Shown here one piece after another: positions 1-5,176 of a DNA stretch of 7,856 nt; the stretch's first letter is position 1, and each line of letters begins with the position of its first letter. A program made the translations under genes and the position numbers. The notes under the pieces are model-generated. The model saw nothing but the letters and a program-made list of their open reading frames with translations. It had not been told where the DNA came from and searched no databases. This stretch comes from a bacterium (GTDB lineage: Bacteria; Planctomycetota; Planctomycetia; Pirellulales; Pirellulaceae), in the NCBI GenBank assembly GCA_030432015.1, contig JAUIHJ010000392.1, positions 1 through 7,856 of the forward strand. The letters run 5' to 3'.

Positions 1-1068
1 AGCGCCCTGGCTTGGCAACTTGTGGCTCGGTACGTGCCAACCCGGCGCGGCGTCGTGAAGGGTCAAGTTGTGATTCTGCGCTGCGTTGCGGGGCTGGCGC
101 TCCTGGCGACACTTTCACAGAGTTCGGTATCGATCGGCCATGTTGCCGTCTCTTGCTACGCCTTCCTGATCATGGCGGGATCCGAATTCTGGTTTGCCTG
201 CAGTCGCCAGGACACGAGACGCGTTTGGACAGGGCTCGCCGTGTTGACCGCGGCGTTCGGCTACTTTGCCTGGCTAGATGTGCTCCATATGGGGAGCGGC
301 GCGTCGTTGTTCCTGCCGTTAGTCGCCGGAGGCGGATTAACCGTTGCCGGCATCCTGGCCCGCCGCAATCCAGCCACTCAACTGCTCGCCGAGCCATTCT
401 GTGCGGTGGGATTGCGCCTTCCCTTCTCGACGGTCGTCATCGCGATCGGGCGACATTTTGCTCACGGTGACGAGATCATCTGGAGCGGACTTAACAGCCT
501 GGCACTCCTGGCGACCAGTGGATTCTATTTTTGGCACGCGGTGGAACACGCCAGTAAACGGTTTGCCGTCCTGGCGGCAACCATCGTCAACATTGCCCTG
601 ATGCTGTTGTTTCGCGAACTCAAGATGTCTGATCCTCAGTTCTACATGATCCCAATTGGCATATCGATCCTGGTCATCGTGGAAGTCTTGAAGCGCGAAA
701 TTCCCGTCGTCTGGCACAATCCGCTCCGGTATGCCGGCGCGCTGGTCATTCTCGTCTCACCGACGTTTCATCTCCTCGGGCACAGCTGGTTGCCGATGCT
801 TTCGCTGATGGTTATCGCGACGGGGGTGGTGTTGGTTGCGATTGGATTGCGGATTCGCGCCCTGATGTATACCGGCACGGCGTTTCTGATGGCGGATCTG
901 GTTGCCATGGTCGTGCGGGGCGGGATCGAACACCCAAATCTGCTTTGGATCGCCGGGATCGGCTTCGGCGTTGCCGTTTTGGCTTTCGGTGCGGTCTTGG
1001 AGAACAACCGCGAGAAGATGCTGCAACGGTTGCGAACGATGTCGTCGCAGTTGGAGCAATGGTCGTAG
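1..1068 (+). CDS. Large multi-pass membrane protein, C-terminal part (5' end outside window)
   Basis: I do not recognise a named family. The frame is open from base 1. A GTG at 22 could serve as a start, but no ribosome site precedes it and the frame continues upstream without a stop, so I treat the gene as cut by the window edge. The visible 355 residues are almost entirely hydrophobic segments separated by short charged loops, roughly 11-12 membrane passes. They end in a short basic, amphipathic cytoplasmic-looking tail (NNREKMLQRLR, then SSQLEQWS). No catalytic motif, signal peptide or cofactor site is evident. The repeated hydrophobic hairpins, with glycine-rich final helices (LLWIAGIGFGVAVLAFG), are typical of very long hypothetical membrane proteins in planctomycetes and some actinobacteria (DUF2157-like style; an impression, not a match). 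It stops 41 bp before pspA on the same strand, so it may be the first visible gene of that operon. The role is unknown; a membrane function linked to PspA is inference. Confidence 0.75.
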   Translation, partial: SALAWQLVARYVPTRRGVVKGQVVILRCVAGLALLATLSQSSVSIGHVAVSCYAFLIMAGSEFWFACSRQDTRRVWTGLAVLTAAFGYFAWLDVLHMGSGASLFLPLVAGGGLTVAGILARRNPATQLLAEPFCAVGLRLPFSTVVIAIGRHFAHGDEIIWSGLNSLALLATSGFYFWHAVEHASKRFAVLAATIVNIALMLLFRELKMSDPQFYMIPIGISILVIVEVLKREIPVVWHNPLRYAGALVILVSPTFHLLGHSWLPMLSLMVIATGVVLVAIGLRIRALMYTGTAFLMADLVAMVVRGGIEHPNLLWIAGIGFGVAVLAFGAVLENNREKMLQRLRTMSSQLEQWS

Positions 1069-1069
1069 T

Positions 1070-1079
1070 TTCACGTGAA
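1070..1079. promoter_or_regulatory. 10-bp perfect palindrome TTCACGTGAA upstream of pspA
   Basis: In the 41-bp gap between the membrane-protein stop and pspA there is a perfect palindrome, TTCACGTGAA, whose right end lies 30 bp before the pspA ATG. Its CACGTG core recurs in the two flanks of the 4871-5176 spacer. It could be an operator for a dimeric regulator, but nothing in the sequence names the protein, and a 10-bp palindrome can arise by chance. Confidence 0.3.
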
Positions 1080-1097
1080 TCAATTTCTTTTCTTTAC

Positions 1098-1103
1098 GAG
1101 GAG
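1098..1103 (+). promoter_or_regulatory. Ribosome binding site of pspA
   Basis: GAGGAG sits 6 bases before the ATG at 1110 and is the clearest Shine-Dalgarno sequence in the window. It fixes the pspA start at 1110 rather than at the in-frame start candidate further upstream (945), which would lie inside the preceding gene. The strength of this site against weak sites elsewhere suggests that PspA is made in larger amounts than its neighbours. Confidence 0.75.
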
Positions 1104-1109
1104 TTCACC

Positions 1110-1790
1110 ATGAGCTGGTTAAACACGTTTTCGTTCATTATGCGGGCCAATGTGACGACGCTGCGCGACCGCTTCAGCGATCCGGAACGGATGCTGCATC
1201 AACTGCTGATCGATATGGAAAGCGAGCTGGAACGAGTCCGCGGCAGCGTGGCCGGTGCGATTGCCGACCAGATTCAACTGGAACGCAAGGTCGCCAAGTC
1301 GCATGACGAAGTCCAACATTGGGACACCCGCGCGACGGCGGCCGTTAAGCGAGGCGACGAGTCTTCCGCGCGACTGGCTCTGGAGCAAAAGCTTCAAGTG
1401 GAGCAGCGCGCCGAGTCCCTGCAGGTCGAGTTGCGGAAGCAGAACGAGCAAACCGAAAAATTGCGCCGTTCGGTTCAGGAATTGGAAGACAAAATTCGTC
1501 AGGCCCGCCAGAAGCAAACGCTGCTACTGGCGCGGCTGACACGCGCCGACTCAACGACCAAGATCAACCAGGCCATGGACCGCGTCGGTAGCAATTCGGC
1601 CTTCGCTGAATTTCGCCGGTTGGAAGATCGCGTCGAGCGAGCCGAGGCGATGGGTGAAGCCTACGACCGCCTGGAAGGTCGTGACCCCGATGCCGACGAA
1701 CTCGAACGGGAATTTGAGGCGGCAGAGCGCAAAGATCGACTGACGAAGGAATTCGAAGATCTCAAGCGGCGTGTTTCCAATGATGCGTAG
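1110..1790 (+). CDS. pspA: PspA/IM30 (Vipp1) family phage-shock protein
   Basis: 226 residues, the normal length for PspA (about 220-225). PspA/IM30 proteins are ESCRT-III-like, almost all-helical, peripheral membrane proteins that assemble on stressed cytoplasmic membrane and limit proton leakage. Here the N-terminus (MSWLNTFSFIMRANVTTLRDRF, about residues 1-22) fits the amphipathic membrane-binding helix. It is followed by the characteristic DPERML turn (about residues 24-29), a long coiled coil rich in Glu, Arg, Gln and Lys with the family-style segment LEDKIRQARQKQTLLLAR, then the AMDRVGSNSAFAEFRRLEDRVE helix and a short acidic C-terminal helical part. No membrane-spanning segment or signal peptide is present, consistent with a cytoplasmic peripheral protein. 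The start is fixed by GAGGAG. It is followed by an overlapping small gene and a membrane histidine kinase; no pspF, pspB or pspC is visible. Family assignment is firm. Control by the adjacent kinase is inference. Confidence 0.95.
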   Translation: MSWLNTFSFIMRANVTTLRDRFSDPERMLHQLLIDMESELERVRGSVAGAIADQIQLERKVAKSHDEVQHWDTRATAAVKRGDESSARLALEQKLQVEQRAESLQVELRKQNEQTEKLRRSVQELEDKIRQARQKQTLLLARLTRADSTTKINQAMDRVGSNSAFAEFRRLEDRVERAEAMGEAYDRLEGRDPDADELEREFEAAERKDRLTKEFEDLKRRVSNDA

Positions 1791-2127
1791 CCTGATTGAT
1801 CTTGCTCAGGCATGGTGGCGGTGCGATCGGATTCGTGTTCGACCGAGTGAAGGGCGGCTGTTCCGGTTGCGACCGGGCACCGTCCTTTGCTTTTCGAATG
1901 CCCCGCTAACGGCACCAACCCGCGCCGAGGTCGTCGCGCTGCGTCGCGAACAGCATGTCGCGCGACCCACTGTCTGCTATTTTTGCCGCACAAGCCAGGG
2001 TGAAGGCGAACTACTGGTGACCAGCGGTGAGGGCCGCCGGCCGGTGATCGATTGGCTTTCCGATGACGAGTCCTTCGAGGTGCATGCCGATGATATCGAG
2101 GTTTTTCCTGCGGGTGAACGAAAGTAG
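1780..2127 (+). CDS. Unrecognised 115-aa protein overlapping pspA
   Basis: I do not recognise this protein. It starts at tandem ATGs (1780 and 1783) that overlap the last 11 or 8 bases of pspA, an arrangement typical of translational coupling. A GTG at 1771 in the same frame is a less likely start. No strong ribosome site is seen, which also fits coupling. The product is short, soluble-looking and mixed in charge. It has an aromatic, basic N-terminus (LAQAWWRCDRIRVRPSEGRLF), a central part probably rich in beta strands (LRPGTVLCFSN; TVCYFCRTSQGEGELLVTSG) and an acidic C-terminus (SDDESFEVHADDIEVFPAGERK). The cysteine pair CYFC is not accompanied by a second pair, so a zinc site is not supported. 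It stops 14 bp before the kinase gene. The position argues that it works with PspA or the kinase, for example as an adaptor, but that is inference only. Confidence 0.75.
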   Translation: MMRSLIDLAQAWWRCDRIRVRPSEGRLFRLRPGTVLCFSNAPLTAPTRAEVVALRREQHVARPTVCYFCRTSQGEGELLVTSGEGRRPVIDWLSDDESFEVHADDIEVFPAGERK

Positions 2128-2141
2128 TCTAAAATGTCCTC

Positions 2142-4235
2142 ATGTTCGCTGACCTTCACCTCTTCTGTCTAGGCGCCGCGGCGGTGGTCGATACTGCGCT
2201 GCTGCTGAGTGTTCTAGAGCGGCGCAATTGGCGTTATGTCACGCCGCCGGTGGTTACGATCATCACCGGCGTATGGTTGTTTCATAGCGGGGTCTTCCTG
2301 GACTTTCTGCTGATTGAGGCCGACGCCGACTGGTCGCTCGCAGCCCGCTGGCTCGCCCGCGGCGTGATGTGTGCGGGATTGCTGTTAATGCCGTCGGCAA
2401 TGTTGCATGGTGCGGCGCGATGCTCGTGTACGGGCCTCGAAATACGGACGCCCTGGAGTTGGCGGTACGGCCTGGCCTATTTGCCGCTCTTGGTCTTGCC
2501 GGCAGCCATGATCTCGCTTGCCGCCGCGCCCGAGCGTCCCTTTTTGGAGCTGCTGTCGAACTACTTGCAGCCGTACCTGATCTGGTCCTGCCTGGTGAAC
2601 GTTGTCGCGGCCACGACGTTCTTGCGCCTCCGTCGACGGACCGCGCGGCCGGAATCTCGCCAATTTCTCGCGGCGCTGGCAGCCATCTTATTGCTGATGT
2701 CGGCCTGGCTAGTCTATGCCCTGTTCTTCGCCGTCGACCACTGGCGCGACCTGACGTCCCTGGTGCCATTGAGCGTGCTGATGGCGCCGTTGGTACCGGC
2801 GTTGTTGTTTGCCTACTTTGTCATTCAATTTCGCTTCATGCAATTGATGGTGGAGCGGACATTCGTCTATGGCACGGTGCTAGCCGCCGTGCTGCTGTTT
2901 CACCAGTTGGTTGTTGATCGCCTTGTCGATCAGCTCGACCGACATTTTCATCTCGACTTTGCAATCGTCGAAGGGGGGCTATTGTTTCTCATCATCCTGG
3001 CCTATCAACCGATCCGCCGTCGCGTCGCGGAGTCAATGCGTTACCTCTTGGGGCACAGCCTGGACGAAGTTCGGGAACGAACACGACGGCTCTCGGTCGG
3101 CATCTGGCATCACATCGACGATTCACCGCAAGCGGTCATGGATTGGTTCGTGAGGTCACTGGGTGAGTCGTTTGGAGTCACCACCGCGGCGGCCTGGCTG
3201 TACGACGAGCATGGTGAATTACTGGTGGTCAGCGGTGACGTCGAGCGATTCGAACTCGTTGGGGTTCGCGCCTTGCACACCGCATTACCGTCGCACGGAT
3301 ACGTGGCGACGGGAGGCCCCCAATCCGCCGACTTTGAGGCCCTGGACCGACTCAAGCAGTTGCATGGCAGCTTTGCAGTGCGTCTGGATCACGAAAATGT
3401 CTCCGGGCTGCTTTGCCTCGGCCTGCGGCCGTGGGGGAGTGAGTTGAGCGAAGAAGAGACTCACGCGATCTTGTTGCTGGTGGAGCAGTTGGGCGTTGCG
3501 TTGCATAACGCCTACCTGCAACGCTTGCGTCTGGAAGCGGAACGCCGGGCCGCGCAGAACGAGAAGCTCAGCACGCTAGGTCTGTTAACCAGTTGTGTGA
3601 CGCATGAGATCAAGAATCCGTTGTCGTCGATCAAGACGATCGCCACGGTGCTCGGCGAACAACTAGGACCGCAACACGAGCATGCCGAAGATGTACGGAT
3701 GATTCTGGACGAGGTGCAGCGCCTGACCGACACGACAACGCAGTTTCTGGCGTTCTCGCGGCCCGAAGAGAACCACGGGGGCCCCACCGAACTGATTCCG
3801 GTCATCGAAAGCGTCGTGCATGTGCTGTCGCATTTGAGCAAGCAGCAAGGCGTCGCCGTTGTCTGCGACCTGGCAGAATCGCTCCCGACTGTCGCTGCCG
3901 GTCAGAATGCGGTCCGCGAAGTCCTCTTCAACGTGTTGCTCAATGCCATTGAAGCTGCCGGGAAGAGCGGCAGTACGGGCGGCGAGGTCCGAGTGGGCGC
4001 GATTGGTTGCGCCGAACATGTCACCGTGAGCATCCAAGACAATGGGCCAGGAATCCCAACGGAACTTCTGGATCACGTCTTCGACCCGTTCGTGACCGAC
4101 AAGCCGGATGGAACGGGCCTCGGGCTGTTCATCGCCGGACGGGCGGTCGGGGAAATCGGTGGGCGGATCGAGTGCCAAAGCGGACCCACCGGCACCTGCT
4201 TCACGGTTGGGCTGCCGATCGATGAGCGAGCGTGA
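2142..4235 (+). CDS. Membrane GAF-domain sensor histidine kinase, PrsK-like architecture
   Basis: 697 residues. Residues 1 to about 290 form a membrane bundle of about 8-9 hydrophobic helices. A GAF-like domain follows (about 325-460: WLYDEHGELLVVSG; a late segment with LLCLGL), then a short coiled linker, the HisKA dimerisation domain and a HATPase domain. The phospho-acceptor is H488 in an NtrB-type H-box (THEIKNPLSS). The ATP site shows the N box (N597, N601), G1 box DNGPGIP (D633) and G2 box GTGLGL (657-662), all intact. The layout, including the basic linker after the last helix (YQPIRRRV), resembles PrsK, the kinase linked to exosortase/PEP-CTERM systems, but I see no PEP-CTERM genes here, so I give no symbol. 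It would autophosphorylate at H488 at the inner membrane and pass phosphate to a response regulator, which is not in the window. The ATG at 2142 lacks an obvious ribosome site. Gene order behind pspA suggests that it senses membrane or envelope state (inference). Confidence 0.92.
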   Translation: MFADLHLFCLGAAAVVDTALLLSVLERRNWRYVTPPVVTIITGVWLFHSGVFLDFLLIEADADWSLAARWLARGVMCAGLLLMPSAMLHGAARCSCTGLEIRTPWSWRYGLAYLPLLVLPAAMISLAAAPERPFLELLSNYLQPYLIWSCLVNVVAATTFLRLRRRTARPESRQFLAALAAILLLMSAWLVYALFFAVDHWRDLTSLVPLSVLMAPLVPALLFAYFVIQFRFMQLMVERTFVYGTVLAAVLLFHQLVVDRLVDQLDRHFHLDFAIVEGGLLFLIILAYQPIRRRVAESMRYLLGHSLDEVRERTRRLSVGIWHHIDDSPQAVMDWFVRSLGESFGVTTAAAWLYDEHGELLVVSGDVERFELVGVRALHTALPSHGYVATGGPQSADFEALDRLKQLHGSFAVRLDHENVSGLLCLGLRPWGSELSEEETHAILLLVEQLGVALHNAYLQRLRLEAERRAAQNEKLSTLGLLTSCVTHEIKNPLSSIKTIATVLGEQLGPQHEHAEDVRMILDEVQRLTDTTTQFLAFSRPEENHGGPTELIPVIESVVHVLSHLSKQQGVAVVCDLAESLPTVAAGQNAVREVLFNVLLNAIEAAGKSGSTGGEVRVGAIGCAEHVTVSIQDNGPGIPTELLDHVFDPFVTDKPDGTGLGLFIAGRAVGEIGGRIECQSGPTGTCFTVGLPIDERA

Positions 4236-4259
4236 ATGCGGGTGCGACCGCAATGAAGA

Positions 4260-4372
4260 AAGCCCGGTGAAGAGTGTTGCGTTGGCCTTCCGGCCCAACG
4301 CGGCCGTTCCGCTGACTTTTGCTCCCAAACAGAGACACGGGCGGACGCATTCGCGTGCTCTTCACCGAGCTT
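4260..4372. repeat. Imperfect 15-bp inverted repeat enclosing smaller hairpins
   Basis: AAGCCCGGTGAAGAG (4260-4274) pairs with CTCTTCACCGAGCTT (4358-4372) with 14 of 15 matches. Between the arms are a 7-bp stem (4279-4285 with 4295-4301) and a 4-bp stem with a four-base loop (ACGC 4345-4348, GCGT 4353-4356). Folded as RNA this would give a branched, junction-like structure. It could serve as a two-way terminator for the converging genes, an mRNA-stabilising element or the remnant of a small mobile repeat. No flanking target duplication was found. Confidence 0.5.
4279..4320 (+). terminator. Possible transcription terminator after the histidine kinase
   Basis: GCGTTGG (4279-4285) pairs with CCAACGC (4295-4301); an inner CC/GG pair leaves a TTCC loop. 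The stem is GC-rich and stable, but the nearest run of T (TTTT, 4317-4320) is about 15 bases past the stem, too far for a textbook rho-independent terminator. On the opposite strand no T-run follows at all. It is a plausible but weak stop for the kinase operon. Confidence 0.35.
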
Positions 4373-4378
4373 CGTAGA

Positions 4379-4870
4379 TCATCTGCTTTCGATCAGGTCG
4401 CCTTCCAAATCGCGAAAACTGGAAATTTCCGTCGCCAAATGTTCGCGCCAACTTGTGGGATGCCAGATTTCGACACATAAGGCGGCGCCAACCACCATTA
4501 CGCCGCCGCCGGGATCGACACCAAGAAATTCGCGGAATCCCTCCGGCACGACCAACCGTCCACGCTGGGCAAGCTGAACCGACCGTTGCCGCGTCGAGAG
4601 CAAGCGGCCCCACCGCTGGACATCGCTCAGCCGACCCGCCAAACGACCGGACTGCAGTTTGCTTTCGATCAAGGCCACATCCTGGTCCCGCGTGGGATGC
4701 CACTGGGCCGCGTTCCAGAGACTGAGGGCTCCGGGGCGTTCCTTGACCAGCAGCAGTTCGCCTTCGCTGCCCAAGCCCTGGGCCATCTCGACCGGGATCG
4801 AAAGCCGAAACCGATCGTCCAGCAAGCGGTGAAATTCGCCCAGAATGAACGTGGGTTTGGCGGTCATCAT
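4379..4870 (-). CDS. mraZ: MraZ-like transcriptional regulator (two SpoVT-AbrB domains), divergent
   Basis: 163 residues, close to the usual MraZ length of about 145-155. MraZ is a ring-forming DNA-binding protein made of two AbrB-like swapped-hairpin domains; in E. coli it represses the division and cell-wall (dcw) cluster through repeated TGGG boxes. Domain 1 spans about residues 11-57 (GEFHRLLDDRFRLSIP; later LSLWNAAQW) and domain 2 about 93-142 (QLAQRGRLVVPEGFREFLGV; CVEIWHPTSW). The DxxxR DNA-contact motif is present in domain 1 (D18, R22), though the usual glycine before the arginine is replaced by Phe. In domain 2 the aspartate is Ala101 while R105 remains. The gene starts at one of two adjacent ATGs (4870 or 4867); a stop lies five codons upstream, and no ribosome site is visible. 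No rsmH (mraW), ftsL or mur gene adjoins it, so it is separate from any dcw cluster in this window. Family assignment is good; the regulatory target is unknown. Confidence 0.85.
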   Translation of the reverse strand: MMTAKPTFILGEFHRLLDDRFRLSIPVEMAQGLGSEGELLLVKERPGALSLWNAAQWHPTRDQDVALIESKLQSGRLAGRLSDVQRWGRLLSTRQRSVQLAQRGRLVVPEGFREFLGVDPGGGVMVVGAALCVEIWHPTSWREHLATEISSFRDLEGDLIESR

Positions 4871-4914
4871 GGAGGTCGATGGTCATCACGTGCTGGCGTC
4901 CGTCCAGGTGTTAA

Positions 4915-4929
4915 TGGGCTGTTAACCCA
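4915..4929. promoter_or_regulatory. TGGG-N7-CCCA inverted repeat, proximal candidate MraZ operator
   Basis: TGGGCTGTTAACCCA, 45 bp upstream of the mraZ start. TGGG is the core of known MraZ boxes, which in E. coli are direct TGGGN repeats on a 10-bp pitch. Here the half-sites are inverted. A GTTAA direct repeat (4910-4914 and 4921-4925) overlaps it. Autoregulation of mraZ is typical of the family, so an operator in this place is plausible. Confidence 0.4.
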
Positions 4930-4940
4930 CCAATCCATTG

Positions 4941-4948
4941 TGTATACA
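4941..4948. promoter_or_regulatory. Palindrome TGTATACA between the two TGGG repeats
   Basis: A perfect 8-bp AT-rich palindrome lies almost exactly midway between the two TGGG-N7-CCCA repeats. Read on the minus strand it offers TATACA, a possible -10 element for mraZ, but no matching -35 hexamer is seen 16-18 bp upstream. If it is the -10, both flanking repeats would sit where a bound repressor blocks polymerase. Confidence 0.25.
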
Positions 4949-4955
4949 GCTGCAT

Positions 4956-4970
4956 TGGGTCGATTGCCCA
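4956..4970. promoter_or_regulatory. TGGG-N7-CCCA inverted repeat, distal candidate MraZ operator
   Basis: TGGGTCGATTGCCCA has the same half-sites and the same 7-base spacer as the repeat at 4915-4929, but an unrelated spacer sequence. The two copies are 41 bp apart, near four helical turns, so they would face the same side of the DNA. Conservation of the half-sites without the spacer is what a protein-binding pair would show. Confidence 0.4.
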
Positions 4971-5142
4971 CGAAATAGTCTATCCAGTGCGTGGCGCGAG
5001 AGCAAGCACCTGCCTGGGAAGGTGCGACCGGTCCGCCAGATTCTCCGGCGCTGGCCTGGATCCCCAGCTTCCCTATTTGGAATGGACTCAAACAGGACTT
5101 TCGGTTATTTCATTCCACCGAACCGTTGAACTGACGAGAACG

Positions 5143-5152
5143 GGCACGTGCC
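5143..5152. promoter_or_regulatory. 10-bp perfect palindrome GGCACGTGCC upstream of the ketosynthase
   Basis: A perfect palindrome 24 bp before the ATG at 5177, with the same CACGTG core as the palindrome before pspA. Being inside the probable 5' leader, it could be an operator or only a GC-rich chance palindrome. Confidence 0.25.
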
Positions 5153-5176
5153 ACCCTTCTCCCCCGCAGGAATGCC

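Larger units (their letters stand above)
4236..4378. other. Convergent intergenic region, palindrome-rich, no gene
   Basis: This 143-bp spacer lies between the ends of the kinase (+) and mraZ (-). I see no coding potential; the reading frames that cross it are extensions of kinase shadows. It contains a small hairpin directly after the kinase stop (TGCGG at 4237-4241 with CCGCA at 4248-4252), a stronger hairpin at 4279-4301, and a long inverted repeat joining 4260-4274 to 4358-4372. These are described separately. Confidence 0.7.
4871..5176. other. Divergent intergenic region between mraZ and the ketosynthase gene
   Basis: In these 306 bp I see no convincing gene. The one longer reading frame (minus strand, about 5091 to 4867, TTG start) has no protein-like composition and is listed as rejected. 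The spacer should hold the promoters of mraZ (-) and the ketosynthase (+). I could not settle on a good -35/-10 pair on either strand. It holds two TGGG-N7-CCCA repeats, TGTATACA (4941-4948), CACGTG twice (4887-4892, 5145-5150), a 6-bp hairpin (GCACCT 5006-5011 with AGGTGC 5020-5025), and TTCGGT (5100-5105) with ACCGAA (5117-5122). Confidence 0.6.

Noticed and set aside
945..1109. Upstream in-frame extension of pspA to an alternative start inside the preceding gene
   Set aside because: The extension overlaps the membrane protein gene, has no PspA-like sequence, and GAGGAG at 1098-1103 marks the ATG at 1110, where family homology begins.
3663..4328. 221-aa minus-strand reading frame opposite the histidine kinase
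   Set aside because: It is the antisense shadow of the HisKA and HATPase coding region, whose conserved boxes show that the + strand is the real one.
4362..4889. 175-aa minus-strand frame overlapping mraZ
   Set aside because: It is an alternate frame of the same DNA; only the 163-aa frame gives the two AbrB-like domains.
5006..5068. Small hairpins in the 4871-5176 spacer, considered as a riboswitch or small RNA
   Set aside because: The stems are 5-6 bp, common in GC-rich DNA, and no known riboswitch core or terminator accompanies them.
4867..5091. 74-aa minus-strand reading frame that overlaps the mraZ start by 4 bases (ATGA)
   Set aside because: The overlap looks operon-like, but the start is TTG without a ribosome site, composition is not protein-like, and the frame passes through the palindromes of the promoter region.
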